A DNA stretch of 64,000 bases from assembly GCA_964057225.1 (NCBI GenBank), contig OZ059899.1, positions 4,960,001-5,024,000 on the forward strand, read 5' to 3'. Positions 12,801-27,931 of the stretch are shown in pieces (position 1 is the stretch's first letter; the number at the start of each line of letters is the position of its first letter). A model generated the notes under the pieces. The model was not told the origin of the DNA. It saw only the letters and a list, made by a program, of their open reading frames with translations, and made no database searches. The DNA is from Auanema rhodensis (lineage: Eukaryota > Nematoda > Chromadorea > Rhabditida > Rhabditidae). Made by a program: the position numbers and the translations under genes.

Positions 12801-14168
12801 AATGTGTAAACTTTGGCACATTTATTTAAATCTATGAAACCATAAATATGTCAAAACGAAAATGGTTGTTTGACATATTGTCTATATGGTAAAGTTTGTG
12901 AGAATGGCTGATAAGATATAATTAATTAGTTTCACTTTATGTGATAATATACAAAATGAACAAGCTCAGATAACTATTCAGATTCATTTTGTATTTCATT
13001 TTTCACTGCTACTGATCTGCGCACACCTGATCATCCGGTGCACTTGACAAGTGAAACCCGGTTTTTGCTTCTCGGTTGCAGCTACAAAAACCAGATAGCA
13101 CACTGCTGGTCAGTAAAAAATTATACGCTGAATTAATATATATAGATGTATATATAAGTTGTATATGTTGAATCGAACAATAGGCTATTGGATTGAGGAG
13201 AAATATTGAATTGGACAACTCTAAGCGAACTATGATAAGTGGCCAAATAATACGCTCTCCAAGGCATGCACTATACAACATTATCAAAACCCGAGAGATA
13301 TAGGGTTAAAGATAGATGTCTGAATGCAAGAACAGACTGTCCGGTTGGTTGAGTTGTATAAGTACCATGGCAACAACACTCCCATATACCATACTCAATA
13401 CTTGACCTCGACTAAACTGTAATTACTTGCTGTTTTTGGGATGAACACGGTCGTCTCCCTCATTTGCATTTCTGTTTAGAGACTGGTGAAAATAAATTTA
13501 GGGGAAAAGAAGACAATAGTTCTCAGAAAACTGGTGAGGAGACTAAATATGAGGATCTATGAGTAGATAAACAGGCCTATCCAGATAGGTTGAGAAACCA
13601 CCCAATCGCGTGCGCAAAACACGTAAGTGTTATTGAATGAACAAACATACACGCACATTCCATTTACAATTCTTAGACAAGCGTATGCCACTAGCACTAT
13701 CGCTAATTAGTTAAAATCATCAGAGAATCTCGTGAACTGAGTGACGGTAGAAGATTGAACAATGGGTGATGTGAGAAGAAATTGACGCATCACATAAAAA
13801 GCTTGACCATGCGGAAAATTTAGAAGAGGTGTTGACCTCATGTTGATGGATGACATGTGTCAATTTTTCAAAAAATAGAAAACTAAATTACTTAATTATA
13901 ACGGATAAGAGAGAAATAGTAATAATACAAATGAATAAAAATCTATGTATGTATAGTAGAAATATAGAATATTGAAAATAGAAATAGAAATAATACAAGA
14001 TTACAAATAGAAACTTACTGAAACAATAATGTTCAAATCTGTTCCATCCAGTAATAGCACTTTGCAGCTGGCTTGCTTTTTAGGATCAAATTTGGGGGGA
14101 GTCGCCATTCGTTGTGCTGTAGGCTGACGCCTAAAGCGAGCCGATAATGAACGGAACATAGAAGGCAT
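9841..14168 (-). CDS. FERM-domain protein, Yurt/EPB41L5 type
   Basis: Thirteen exons join in frame from ATG at 14168 to TGA at 9841, giving 665 residues. Residues 1-34 are basic. A FERM domain fills about 35-330: the N lobe has [15 protein letters not shown], the linker HWLDPVKK, the middle lobe [15 protein letters not shown] and [18 protein letters not shown], and the C lobe [23 protein letters not shown] and [19 protein letters not shown]-adjacent segment follows ([26 protein letters not shown]), then a long Ser/Thr/Pro-rich tail. These features match the Yurt/Mosaic-eyes/EPB41L5 group, which organises epithelial polarity and the cortical cytoskeleton. The last residues, ITQL, fit a class I PDZ ligand. 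An acceptor (TTTTTTTTAG) lies 16 bases before the ATG, so either a 5'UTR intron or trans-splicing is likely. Intron 1 (12365-14018) is the only long one. Confidence 0.92.
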
Positions 14169-17100
14169 CGTCGCGTCTAGTCCTAAAAAAAAGATAAGAT
14201 AACAGTACGCACATCTTCAGCTGGCTTGTTGACAGATAATGAAAAAGTTATGAGCAACAACAAGTTGTGTGGAGAAGTAGTGAGAGACCATGATGATTTC
14301 AAATGTAAAAAGAGAGAGAAAGGTGAGAAAAAAAGAAATCGAGACGACAACGTAAACGAAATTAAAAAAAACAAACTGAAACACATAAAATGTCTATTTG
14401 AAATGATGACGAGGACATAATCGACGTATTGAACGTGATTCAAATTAGATTACAAAGTGCTGTGTTTCAGTTGTTTCATTCGCTGTTGTTCTGTTTGTGA
14501 CCGTTCATCGGTCATCCTTATATTACTTCACAACGTGTCACACAATATTTGGAGAAAAATTAGAAGAATATATATGTTAGGAATAAAAATATTTAAAAAC
14601 AAAAAAAAATAAACTTACTGTATTTGGTCGTTCGTAATAAATCAGTTAAAAGTTAAGAAATGTTGTCGAGACATACAAATGGTAAGAGCGAATCTGAAAA
14701 AAAAGAGAAAAATTAAACTGTGAGAAAATATCGAATCGAAAATGAAAAGCAAACAATGACGACGACGACATAAATAGATGGATTGGCTAAAACCTATTCT
14801 TCAGGTCTCAGGTCCCAGCGTAGCTAGGGGCAGTGAAACAGAAACGACAAAAGTAAACCAATACGAACAGCTGAAACAGCAATGGACTCAGAAAGGGGTG
14901 AAAAGAAAAAGAAGGAAATAGAGAAGGTGAAGATGATGATGAACGAGAAAGACTACGAAGAAGAAGATGAAGAATAAGAAGCAAGTAAAGTGATACGATC
15001 AAAAGTGCTGAAGAAAAGACCAATCAGAGTGAAGTCGATGGCTAACAGATCAACTAAGCAGGTTTTCGATCAGCCTCTTCGAGCAAATTCAAGCGTTCAA
15101 GCTCATTAAGAATACACAATGAGTGAGAGAAATGAAATTATATGTGGAAATTTAAACACGCTATAAAATTTCTTTTTGATGCTTCCATTTGCCTGGGGAG
15201 ATAGAACTGTTGTTTTTTTTGGATCAGATTAAAAGGAATTTACATAAACTATTCACACTTGGAAAAAAAATTGTTTTTATAATAGAAATTAAAAGAATGA
15301 AAACAAGAAAACAAGAAAATTGAGACAATCAATGAAAAAAGACCGTTTGAGGAATAATCAAAGAATTTTGAAAACTAAAATAATAGTTAGAAGGCAGCCA
15401 AATACCTAGCAACAGTAACGCTTTATAACAAAAACGGAACAAGTAAAGTATATAAATGGGTATAACCGAAATAATATCTTCAAGAAATTCAAATGACCAA
15501 CGACTTAAGCCCATAACTGCTATCCTCTGTGCTAGTTAAAACTAAATAGTTTCCTATAGATAATTTTCACAAAACGATTGAAAATCATGAATAAGTGACC
15601 GAGATTCTTTAAAAGGTCAATAATACTGAGAAAAGACATAATAAAGCGCTCGAAAGAAAATAATCTGCAAATTTCATGAGCGAGTCCAGTAGCAGACAGA
15701 CTTAGGTATTCTAGTCTGACAATGGCGAATCAATTTCTTACTGTAATTTTAATTTGAACGCACCACTTATGATGATCATCTTTTCAATTTAGCGCATTCC
15801 GAAAAGTGTTCAGAGGAACTATCAGGAAGGAAAGAGAATTGACCTTCAAGATTTGAAGGCTCTCATCAACACCTAGAGGAGCTGGGCTATTCATCATTAG
15901 ACAGATGAACTTAAGTAAAATAATAAGAAGTGGCCTGTCGAAGTTTTGAAGTGCGTATGAAAAGATTGGCTATATTTCGAAGATGATGAAACATAGATCA
16001 CTTAAAACTTCAACAAAAGGATAGAAACAATAAGTTACATCAATAGATTTAAAGAAAAATATGGAAAAGATTTCTTCAAAAAAAAAAAACAAATGAGCAC
16101 TCATAGAAAATCATTAATATGACACAACAGCAGCGACAGGTGTGTCACCTAAAATTAGTAAAATAAGGATCAACTTAACCAGGATCAAGCGAAGCTCGAA
16201 TTTGCATTAGATTAGGCTAGAAGGTTCATGGCCACATGTAATTAACATGCCTGGTATACATCTGCCAGTCCAATAGATTCAGCTGGTCAACTAAAGAGGG
16301 TTGAGAGGAGGAGCTGGTAAGAGATGAATGAGATATGTCAAAGAGCACAGTATGATTTGAAAAAAATCATAAACTAATAATTTGTAAACTGATGCATTGG
16401 ATATACGCATCTGTGTAGAGATCTACCGCACGTTTTAACTCTTTACACCAATATATTTCTTTGTTCTTCTCTTTTTTTTCTTAGATTGTTGCAAAGAGGG
16501 TAATAAGACGGTGAATAAAAACATTTTGAAGAGATGGACGATTAATTGCTTCACTTATGAAAGTGATAGCGACCAAACGTATCAAATTTCATTAGATTTC
16601 CACCAGATATACTATTATTAAGGATAATATATCATTTTGCTTCTGTGATAAACATAATGAATGAAGGTGGACCTGTAGATCGACATGATAAACGGGAATG
16701 ACCCCCGAAGCTAGCAGGAAATATTCTTCATGGCCAGTTTTTTCATGAAATGATACAAAGGATTAAGCAGAAATACAAATCATTTGAGACATAATGTGAC
16801 ATGAGACCAATCCATAATAAAATGTCACAGGTTATAAATAGGCTTACCTGCGTATAATCTTGATTTAACGGTGATGGTGGGCAAAATATAAAAATTTACA
16901 AAGATTTCTAATTAGAAAGAACTAATCAACAGTAGCTTAGCTTTCTATAGAAAATAGTGGAATTTGTGTTCTTCAAAGCGGATATTTCAAAAAAACACAA
17001 TCCAACAAGGCAAAAGTTGTTGACAGAAATGAAACTGAACAAACAGAACAACTAGATAATGATAAAGAAAGCTCAAAAGGAACACTGATCATGAAGAAGC

Positions 17101-20100
17101 GTCAATAAGCGGTATTGTTTTGTGTTCAGTTCATTTTTCAATGAAAATAGGAGAGACATTGAGAGACATATGAAATCAAAACAGTATGGTTCGAACAATT
17201 CGATTTCGTAACTCAGTGAATCATTCAAGGCTGAATGAAAGAAGGCAAAACTGCTACTGCGGAGAAAGGTAATGGAGATGAATGAAACATGGAGCAAATA
17301 AAGAAATTTGCTAATTTTTAGTCAAACCGTAACCTTGAAATCAAGTAAAATTAATTGTTGAGGAAAATGATAAAGGTGGATAGATTGAAACATAGATAGG
17401 TATTAGGTGGTCAGATAATTAATGAGAATAAATGATATTTCCTTATGTATACTTTAGTTAATCAGTAAACAGGAAAATATCGTTAGCAGCTGAAATAACT
17501 CACGCTTTGACACAAGGTAAAGCTTGTATATGCAGCAAGCAAAGTGCAAATATAATTCCATTCATTGGGATATAAAAGAACAAAACACAAAACGGATATA
17601 GCAATTGAGACAACGAGGAAACATTAGATAAGTCAGAAGAATAGAAAAATAGATGTATATGAGACAAAAAACAACATGAGGTCAAAACGGCTGGCTAAGA
17701 CAATGAACAACGAGCAGCCGAACTGTTATAAGGCATGCCAAATGTAGATGTGGTAGGACTGAGAATGGGCCTCGGAGGCCAGGTGTCAGAACTGGCCGGA
17801 GCCACCTTGACTGGCCTTCAGCTGAATAGATCGAGAACAGTAAAGGAAAGTTGAGAGGTTTAGAGGTAGTAAGAGTGGATGAGTGAACAACAGATAGATG
17901 AGAATGGAATGGTGCTGTTCAATGGTCACCCTCCACGACCCTCATTATCCAAATTAATCTCGCATGGATTCAATGGATATATTACCTGATACACGGAACG
18001 TAAACAAATTTGTTTGGGCCCTCATACACCGAAATGAGTACCGACCATGGTTCACCCAGTGAGGCATAGCTCGATATGAGAACAATGTGGTCAGAATAAC
18101 AACAGACAATTTACCGAAATGGTCGCTGAAGGTCTGTCGATAATGCATGACTTCTAACGGCAGGTAGCTGCGACAGCTGAGAATTTTCAAACGAAAATTG
18201 CTAGTAAACGACGCGAAAACTAGGAAGTATAATACAAGTCGTTTACTGAGGAAGGTTGTTCTTATGTAATTTTAGACGATAGAAGGAATCAAGAAATAAA
18301 CAGAATCAAATGGAAGGTATGGTGTCGTAAGAGGCAAATTCGACGAGTGAGGACTAGCCAGCTTCACATTCATACCAACAAAAAACTGTGTTTGCAGATG
18401 AAATTAGCGTATAAAAAGCTGACAAAAGGACAGCATCTCCAGTTATCAGCAACTGAATATGTATATATTAGATATGACAGTGAAGCTGTTGGCGCTTTCA
18501 GCGGTTTAAAGCGCTTTAGTAGTAAAACAGTCGGCGTCGGTACAAGGGCTTTTAGCCATACTCCTTGAACGAACGCTATGTCCTTTATCTTGCCTCTGTT
18601 TGAGGTCAAAGCAGCATATACAAGAAACAGTTGCAGCGATCGCGGTTGGCATGATGGCTTGAAAAGAGCACAGACAGTGTAAAGGACGCCATAAAAGGAC
18701 AGATGTTATAACAAACTAGCAGTAATATTTGGTGCAATAATAAATAATAAAATAGAAAATGAAACAGATTGTTGTAACGGCAGTCAATATTATCAATACG
18801 ATCGGGTTAACTTTATCATAAACTGTGAGGAAAGGCAAGAGATGGGTGATTATATTCGATGATTTCTGAGACATTATCTTTAGAAAGAACTGAAAAATCT
18901 CTCGAAAAAAAGGAACAGTGTGAGAAAACGACAGAAAAGCTTTAAGAGAACAGGTGAGACAGCGTAAGCATTATTCATAAACCATTGTCGATGTTAGCAC
19001 ATGTTGTGTGCTTTTATGAAGCTCACACAGAAATTCCACCTTGAGATTGAGATTTCCAAAAGGCAAGCAGAACCAAAGAGAGGCCGAGAAGATGGTTGAT
19101 GATAATGTTTAGCAGAAAAAAATGTGAGAGAAGAAACCAAATTCGGAGAAGCATCGGCGGATCCTAACATCATACGCACACCTAGTCGCGCCCCATGCTT
19201 GCAATCATACACAAAGAGAGAGAAGTGAGCTGAGAACAAAATAATGAATTGAAAATCTTCGAATACAGCAAAAACCAACAGTCTAGGGACGCATCAGGAA
19301 TGAAGCTGAATTGTCTAAAAAGACGATTTCGTCAGTCCTCATCCAGTAGCTCGGAATTTCAGTTTTTCGCAATCAAGCTATGGGAAAACCAATTTAATCT
19401 TGATTAGGATCACACAATAGGTATATGCACTTTTATAAGCATGAATTAAGATATAGAAAACATCAAGCAGTTTGATATGAATGATATAGCTTGTATCTTT
19501 CGTAATAATTCAAATAAATAACTTATAGGTAACAAGAAAAGAACGAAGAACAAATAGCAAGTGAGCTTACTTCAGCAAAAATGTTGAACTGGCTCTCAAT
19601 GACTAAACAATATCAACTTAGAACTGGAAGAAAATAATTGAAATGAATAGCAAAAACAGACATAAAGCTCATGTAGAGGTGAGTGAATGAAACGCGAAGC
19701 GAGGAAAAGAAAAAATATAGTTTGAGTTTGAAACAAGGAAATAAGCGATACGAGCAAAGTAGAAATGAGTGGTCAAACTCAAATCAATTTTATAAGCAAT
19801 ACAGCGGGACTCTTAACTCGGGTCGTCATCATCTTCATCATCATCATCTATTTCTTTCTTTATTCCTACACGACAATGTTATGCTCTTCTATGTAGTCAA
19901 TATTTACTTGCGAGAAGTCAAAAAGCACTAACCGAAGCCGCCTGACCACCTTTGGACAGCCTGATCAGATGGCTCTCTTGCTGATGATGCGTATTAGCGG
20001 AATAGATGGAGCTAGCAAGTAGAGAACAAACGAACGTGTAAGAAACGGATAGAAATGTATTGAAAGTTTCCAATTATATGAATAGAATAAATATATGTAT

Positions 20101-23100
20101 GTATATATAGTACATAGGTTTATTCAAGAGTTATTAAGGTAAAGTTATTGTCTAAGAGTATACAAGTAGCTAATGTACATAATACGAATAATAACTAAAT
20201 TGAAATAAGTTTCAATTAGAAACCAAATATTAGGTTTCTAATGAGATTTTTATATACATTAAAGCATAAGTTAATAAATTTGGATAAGAATAGTAGCATT
20301 TGAAGGCATTTTTATAAATAATGTTAGAGCTCTTTTTGCAAATTTGAAATGTCATAAGACTCCATAAGGCAATAAGGACAGTAGGCTTATGTTTCTCGAG
20401 TTAATTGCCATGAAATCAATGAGGACAACGAAAAAAATTGACTGGACCTCGGTTACACAAAGGAGACTTGAATAACAGGTGCACGATAATCGTCAAAGCA
20501 AAAAGGACCCTCAGCTATGTTCAAGCAAATTCCGAAAATATCTAATTCGCAATCTGGTAAATTAAAAGAGATTCCGAAAAGTCAGCTATTTGGGGAAAGA
20601 AGTCTGCTTAATCGGTTGCAGATTAAAAGTATCGCGAAAATATGTTCAAAAGACATGACTTAAACAATTTCAAAGATGAGTCAAAAAAATATAAAATTAT
20701 TAGAGAATCAAAACAAAAAAAACAAAATAAATTAACGAATACTGTACGAAAATTAAAAATAATAATACTATGAATATTAAAACTATAATGTGATAAGTTT
20801 CAACTGCGCTTAATTCAATTAAAATAAATAATTGTAAGAAACAAAAGATCTATCACATTTGAACGATTACTTCAACTATTGACAAACAAAAAAAATGGCA
20901 TATATCATAAAATTCTTATTGATGCGTTTAATGTAATTGATGATTTTCTATGAGAATCAGGATTCGCAATGAAAATCGCATTAAATGAAAGAGCTTAGCC
21001 TAATACAACATTCTATTATGAATCAAATCAATAAGAAATACACAATACGGTTCTGGCAGAAGAAGTGTATCAGTATATCCGCTAGCCGTAACTGCCGAAC
21101 AATTGCGATCTTTATCTGACTCGTAATGGTAAGGCCAATGACTAAGATATAGACTGAGGAATGAGACTGCATACAAGATTAGACACAGAGAACTCAAAAT
21201 TATGGATTGATGGTAAGGAATATTCCAAGATAGGTGGCCCTAACCGATAGATGACCTCTACGAATGGCTGATAAAGATGCCGACTCGGCTGGGGATCCAA
21301 AAGAGAATGAGGACTAACTTTATCTAACTGGTCCTCATTATCAGGCACCATACATATGGTTCTTCTGATGTATATTTGCATGACAACGAGGTGAGGACGA
21401 CACTTATTCTACCAGTCCTACTCAATAAGCAAAATCTATAAAAAAACATCAAAAGTGCCGCAGAATAAGAAAATATGAGAAAAGGAAAGATTAGATGGGT
21501 GAACAATGCGGCTACATATTATGATATATTTCAAGCCGACATGACGATATAGAAGACAGCTAAATCTGTAGAATGATGACGCCTATGACGCAACCTTCAG
21601 CGATCTGTTTAATTGATACACAAGCTGGTCATCCATATATCACAAAGAACAAGCTGCATAATCAGCAATTTGATTGTGGAATACTAATGATGATGTCGTT
21701 TCAAACAGCATTAATATCTCTAATACGTATAATGAAAATATCTTATGAATAGTGTGATGAATTTCGTACAAGTCAAAATTTAACTGGATTATAAATACAT
21801 AGACAGGTTTACATTTCTAATATATAAACCAAAGTATGCCAAAGTACACAAAAGGAGACAATAAGTGCTGGAATTGATGAAAAAGAAAAGGCTGGACAAT
21901 CTTGGTATGTTTCCGTAGCGCATAGACGTATGACCAACCATTCACGACAAAATGCCAAAATATTTGCTCATGCTAAGTTCTCACCTCTCAATGATGTTAT
22001 GGATACTTCAAAACTGGTGAGAAAACCTCATAGCTAGAGCAGATTAGGCTCGTATGTACAAAAAATTTAAGACATATTCAGAAACAAATAGAAGAAGAAG
22101 ATAAATACACTATAAAGATATTTAAAATATTCAAGTAAAATATGGATAAAGAAATAAAAAGGAAAAATGTTGAAGAGCGGGATAATAGTAGGCATCGTAT
22201 ATGATCTGCTATATTACAGCCCGGCAAATATGAAAGGGATTTACGTTATGCCATCTATAGTTATACGGTTCTATCCTAAACCAATAATGCTTCAAACACA
22301 AAATCATGATATGGAAATATTGCAAGCATTATACGGTTTGATGCAATCATGCAATGTCAGGCTTAAACAAGAAATTTGGATCAGTTACAGCATTGAAATG
22401 ATAGAAGATTAAGCAATAAATTAGTCAATTTTGATCATGAAATTGCATTACATAAGATAAACAAAACTAAAAAGCTAATGTAAAGCAATTTCATGCATAT
22501 TTTAAATCAGGAAGAAAAAGACGATCAATTCGATCACCTAGAGGTAAGTACGGCGAAAACATGACCTTCGAAATGAAGGAGCTATCTGCATAGATGCGAT
22601 CAGATGACTAGTTTAGAACAAGAAAACACCCTACTGAGAAGGCCCGAATGAGTGAAAGATTGAGTAGACGAGACGGAACTTACACAACGCACATATGGAA
22701 GCAAGGTGTTAATCCAAAAGGTCAGGTAAGATGCAGCTCTATTTGCTTAACCCACCCCAGGCATTAGACAAAGTTGCAGTGTATTATGAACATATAGGAA
22801 TAAAAAAAAAGATTATGATATAAATATAATATATTAATTTAAAAAATTAAGAACTATACTGTTGAACAAAGATAAAATTTGAATATACATGAAAAAACAG
22901 TGACAAGCATTATTTGAACTAAATTTTCGCGCCATTTTACAACGAACAAGTCTCCAAACTGAATGACAATGTAAAAGCTAATATTATAACAACAATAATT
23001 TTATTTAAGAAAAATATAATTAAAAATGGAACGATGAAACTAATGTGTTCAGTTACAACTACTAAGTTTTTCGCACAATGCCAATAGGATAAAGGTTTTG

Positions 23101-24059
23101 CATGCCTGTAAGTTACTTGATTGATTGGCAACCTCATCTATTAAGCACAAAAAGAAGTGAACAATTAAGGGAATTACTATGTAAGAAGAGAAATAATATC
23201 TATTTCATTATAAATAATATATGTTACGAAATGAAGAAAAAACATATTGAATAATACCGGGGAAAATAGAAACGTAATTGAAGAAATTTCAGAGTAAATG
23301 AACCATTATTATAACATTCGACTAAACAACGAAGATATTGCTAAATGCAAAGTATAATATATTCAAAGTTTCGAAATAAGTAGTAGAATACGTAGGGTTT
23401 GTTATGTTTTCATAGAACTTGACCTCAATACTATGTCAATCAGTTTTATTGTTAGAAGAATACAATTCTAAAGCAAAAGTTTATAATTTTAAGATAAGAG
23501 AATCATATTTAATTTCTTTTTTTTCGATAGAAAGATCTTTTTGTGTTCATATTAATTATTCGTTTTAAGGATACATACTCCTGTTTACTTACATTCTTTT
23601 AATTTTTTGACGTTTTTGTTTTCCTCTTAAAGTATTATTGATTCAATTTGATTGATTGCAAATGTTTTTATAAGGTGTGGAGTGCGCAATGAATCTTTGT
23701 TTGACTTTAGTCAGATATTTCATGTTTTCTAAACCCTTTGAATGCTGGCTAACATACAACAGACAGATATGATTGATGAATTTTTTATTAAAAAGAAATA
23801 ATACTGGTGGGTGATAAATGAAACAATTTGTTTTTCTTTTAATATATTATGTTTCTTTTTATTTGTTAAATAGAAATAAATCAAATGTTTTTACATAACT
23901 TTTATGTTTTTCAATTATTCTTTTTCAAATATTATTAATCTTGTTTACAATTAACATTTATTAAAGTTATAATTTAAATTTATTTTATTTGTCAAGAGAG
24001 ATCAAAATAATGATAATTTCAAGAAAGAGTTCATTTAAAGTTGGAATTTATTAGTTGAT
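14169..24059. other. Gene-free 9.9 kb, purine-rich on the plus strand
   Basis: No exon with splice or homology support was found on either strand. From the FERM start to about 22 kb the plus strand is rich in A and G, so the minus strand (the sense strand of the FERM gene) is pyrimidine-rich. Short open frames here encode only low-complexity Ser/Leu/Phe sequence. It may be FERM promoter and leader sequence plus intergenic DNA. Non-coding RNA genes cannot be excluded by eye. Confidence 0.5.
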
Positions 24060-27000
24060 CTATGCTTTAACTCTGCTGATGAAATCTCTTGCTTCATCTG
24101 CAAGTACGCTCTTCCAGCGACCGACGTGATCTAAAACTTCAGCTTGTTCCCGATATGCTCGGAAGAATTCAAAGTTTGAATTAGGTTGTTCAATAAACTG
24201 AAAAAAAAAGTTTTCTCTTTTTATTAAAAGTTTACTTACACTAATTGGGTCAGCACGACAAGCATAACCTACAGCTTTGATAATTTGGTTGAATAAATTA
24301 GTTTTTTTCCCATATCTAAAATTAATTTAACGTAATGACTCTTTGAACTAATAGATATACTTGTTCATCATTTTCATGAATTCATCTGATTTAGCAATAT
24401 CTACACCAACTCTTGAAGCGCCTTTATGTTTAAAAGCTTCTTCGAACAATGTTCCAATATCTCTTGATCTTATAATATCCGCTATAGATTGTTCATGTCT
24501 CATAATACTAAAGTGATGATTGTATTCGAAATTTGTCATTATTTTAAGAAAAACATACCTCTTGCCGATGGTAGAACAACCAAAAGTTCCCAGAATATTG
24601 CGAACTTCATGAGGCATATGTTCCATTTTATACCAATCAATCATTTTACCAAACTGAGCATCACCGATCGCAGCATAAGCACAGTATACATCCGCACGTT
24701 GTTCAGGTTTTATGCTAAAGCAAAGTTCTTATCAATGATATATATAGAAATATCTTACAAATCACATTGACTAAGAGGTATTTCTGTAGAACAGATCCTG
24801 TCTAGCATAGCAGCATGTTGTTGAATCAATGCTTTTCGAGTAACATTCATAAATGGTTTTTTCAATGAATTTTCATTATTCGTTAGATCCATTCTTGAAA
24901 CCATGTCTTTTGTAAATTCAGGTTTTGATGCTGTATGGTTACTATACGATTTGTCAAGATAATCGATGAAATTCTAAAATATTATAAATCTGAAAATTAT
25001 TTTCAAAAAATTATAAACCATAATATCATTATAATCTTTTTCATCATAATATGATGCCAAATACTTCTCAAAAACATCCCTCCAGTAGTCAATGTCATAT
25101 CGTCCAGCATAATAGAGTCCAATAAGATGCTCATAACTAAGTTTTCGACGTGCAGCCATGAGAGTAGCACTCAAATACAAGAATTTCAGATTTCGTTGTG
25201 GAATAATCTGAAATGAAATAATAATTTTGTTTTATTTTATATAAAATATACTGAGGAATCATTGACGTATTCCGTTATTAAGCTGTCCCATTCATCTTTT
25301 TCATAATTTGATAAAAAGTATGAAGGAAGAAAATATAGAGCGATTGGTAGACTTGTAAGATGATATTGGAATGGATTTTCTGAATATTTTATTATAAATA
25401 TATAAATAAATATATATATATATACTTACTAGCTTGAACATGAGCGATATCTCTATTATCTAATAACCGGTATCCCCTAATCTCTGCATTAGGAAAGAAT
25501 ACCATACCATCAGCCAATTTTTTTTCATCTTCAACATAATATCTTGAATTATTGCTATATGTAGGATTTAGACGATAACGTGAATAAGAAAAATAAAACA
25601 AATGAGGATTAGTTCGTTCCGGATATATTTCTACTATACCAGGCTGTAAATAACGTTATAATGAATATAAGTTTATAAGTTATTACCTTATTTACAAAAT
25701 TGATAAAAGTTTTTGTTATATTAGAATCTGGGTCGAATGTTCCTGCTAATTGCACAGTAAAGTATTTATGAATATAATGAATAAGAGTATTTGAATCAAT
25801 TGAAGTAAACTGTTTATCATTTGTCAATTTCTGAAATAAGTTGATGAAATATTTAAAATAAAATTTTAAAAAAACTATACAGAATAATATGTAATATCAA
25901 GTCTATCATTAGATGCGAATGAATATATATATTGCATAGATGCAGCCTTAAATTATATATTTTATAACTATATTAAACTATAAATATTATATAAATAACT
26001 TACTTTATTTATTGTTATAGCATCAAATGATTGTTCATATTCATGATATGTTTGATGTTTGAATACGATAGCATGATTATCCAAAATATCAGCTTCAATA
26101 GCTGGTTCAAATAGTTCAAATTCAATTAGACGTTGTAACTGAAAATAAATAAAAATTAAAAAAACTTTAATCTTATTATCAATTACTCTTTCTTCCACAT
26201 CACTTTTTTCATAAAGCAAGAATCGAACTGCCCAAAGCTCTCCTACACTTTCCGTAACCCAACCTTCATCCCATGAAATTGGAGATAACGATACTCCAAA
26301 AGACTGAATATAATTGTTTCTATTACAAAATAAAAATCAAATAGAAACTTGATAAGTAAGAGCTTTTGTTAACCATCGTGTAACAGTTCTTTCATCTTTG
26401 GCAGTTGAAGTGTTTTTATCAAATAAGCCAAAATCTTCTCTAAAATCAATGAATCTTAATAACAAAATACTAATAGAATGATTACCGAATGATAGCTAAA
26501 CGATAAGTGAATACAGCACCACTATCTAATTCAGGAACAAATACAACTTCTATAATGAAAAATAATATAAATTTTAAAGAAATATTAAAGTTAATACCAA
26601 ATGTTTCATAAAAAGAAAAAATGTTTTGTAAATTTAATTTTGGTTTCAAATAAGTATAAGCACGTTGAAGAATATCAATGGACCATAGAGGGGCATTACC
26701 ATGTATATGTCTACTAGATATACCTAGCTGTAAATATAATTAATAAATTTAAATTATAATATTGAAAACATACCTTAATGGGTCCTGAATTCTCGATACG
26801 CTTAAAACTACTAACATGAAATCCAATTGCATAAGCTGGAACATGAAATGAAGTTACAAAACGGCTAATAACATAATTGCTTTGTCTATAAATTAATATT
26901 TTCTTATATTCTAATATAATCTAATCTTACTTGATAGCTTTGACTTCATCACATGGTACAACTTTATGATCTTTTGGATGGATAATTTCAAATGTATATT

Positions 27001-27931
27001 TTGCTCTATATGATGGTTCATCTTGGCAGGGAAATACCATTCGAGCATTATGTGGTTTGAAATTTGTTGCAATATATGATCTATAATATTATAATTTAAA
27101 CTATAAAATATAAAATTATAAATACTCTGTATTATTTTCAATTAAGAATAATCCTCTATTATTGTGATTCAATGTACTATAGTATGTAAGCTTAATATCA
27201 ATAATATATTTTAATTATTACAATTATATTGAAAGCTTACCAATAGCATACCTACATCTCCTCTTTTGAAATTTCCCAATAAATGAATAAATTCAGATTC
27301 AGAATCATATTCAAGTCTTGAAGAAACAATATTTTCATTCTATAAACCAAATATTATTATATAAAATTATAATTTTTTGATAAATACACATACAATTTTG
27401 AAAATTCCAGAAATATAGCTTAAGCCTACAGAATTTAAAGTCATCCGATCGGTATTATTTAATACTTGGAAATGAATTAATACCTATTAATATAAATATT
27501 AATAATATTTTTATAATTAAACATACTTTTCCACCAAAATCGTTTTTGAAAAATCCATTCTTTCTACTAAATTCTCCATATAAATCTTCGTTATTAAGTG
27601 CCAATGTAAGAGTAATCTTATAACGATCTTAATTTTTACTTTTAAACTTTTTGATTAAATAAAATAAAATTTTACCAATTAAAAAATTGTTTGGAATCTT
27701 TTTGAATTGTAACTTTGAACCAATTTTTCTAGTTGGAAAATTTTTTTCATCATATGGATTAAATTTTTCGTCAATAGTTATGCTTGAAGCATCTGGATCA
27801 AACCCTTTATGTTCAGCGAAATTTGCATTTGTTTTACTTATAGTTAATCTATGATGTATTATATCTATTAGTTCATCAATATAAAATTAAACTTACATAA
27901 AGCTGATAAAGCATATACTGATGAACCGCAT
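24060..27931 (-). CDS. Secreted M1-aminopeptidase-like protein lacking the zinc site
   Basis: Twenty-three exons join in frame to 944 residues. The ATG at 27931 opens a signal peptide (MRFISICFISFILTIS...). It follows a TTTTTAAG acceptor by about 28 bases, suggesting trans-splicing. The M1 N-terminal domain is recognisable from FPCQDEPSYRAKYTFEI and VPAYAIGFHVSSF, and the C-terminal ERAP1-like helical domain from the last eight exons. The catalytic core is degraded. The GAMEN position reads SGAVFT (about 329-333). The stretch where HEXXH should lie reads TRWLTKAL, with no histidine. Downstream NEG is DEG (W-DEG-W), and the region that normally carries the catalytic tyrosine reads ITINKAAS. 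The long, fully open frame argues for a maintained protein rather than a dying gene. A binding or scaffolding role is an inference. It sits 178 bp behind the phosphoesterase gene on the same strand. Confidence 0.88.

Noticed and set aside
14808-15023. Ser/Leu-rich minus-strand frame.
   Set aside because: Low-complexity translation of a pyrimidine-rich tract with no splice or motif support.
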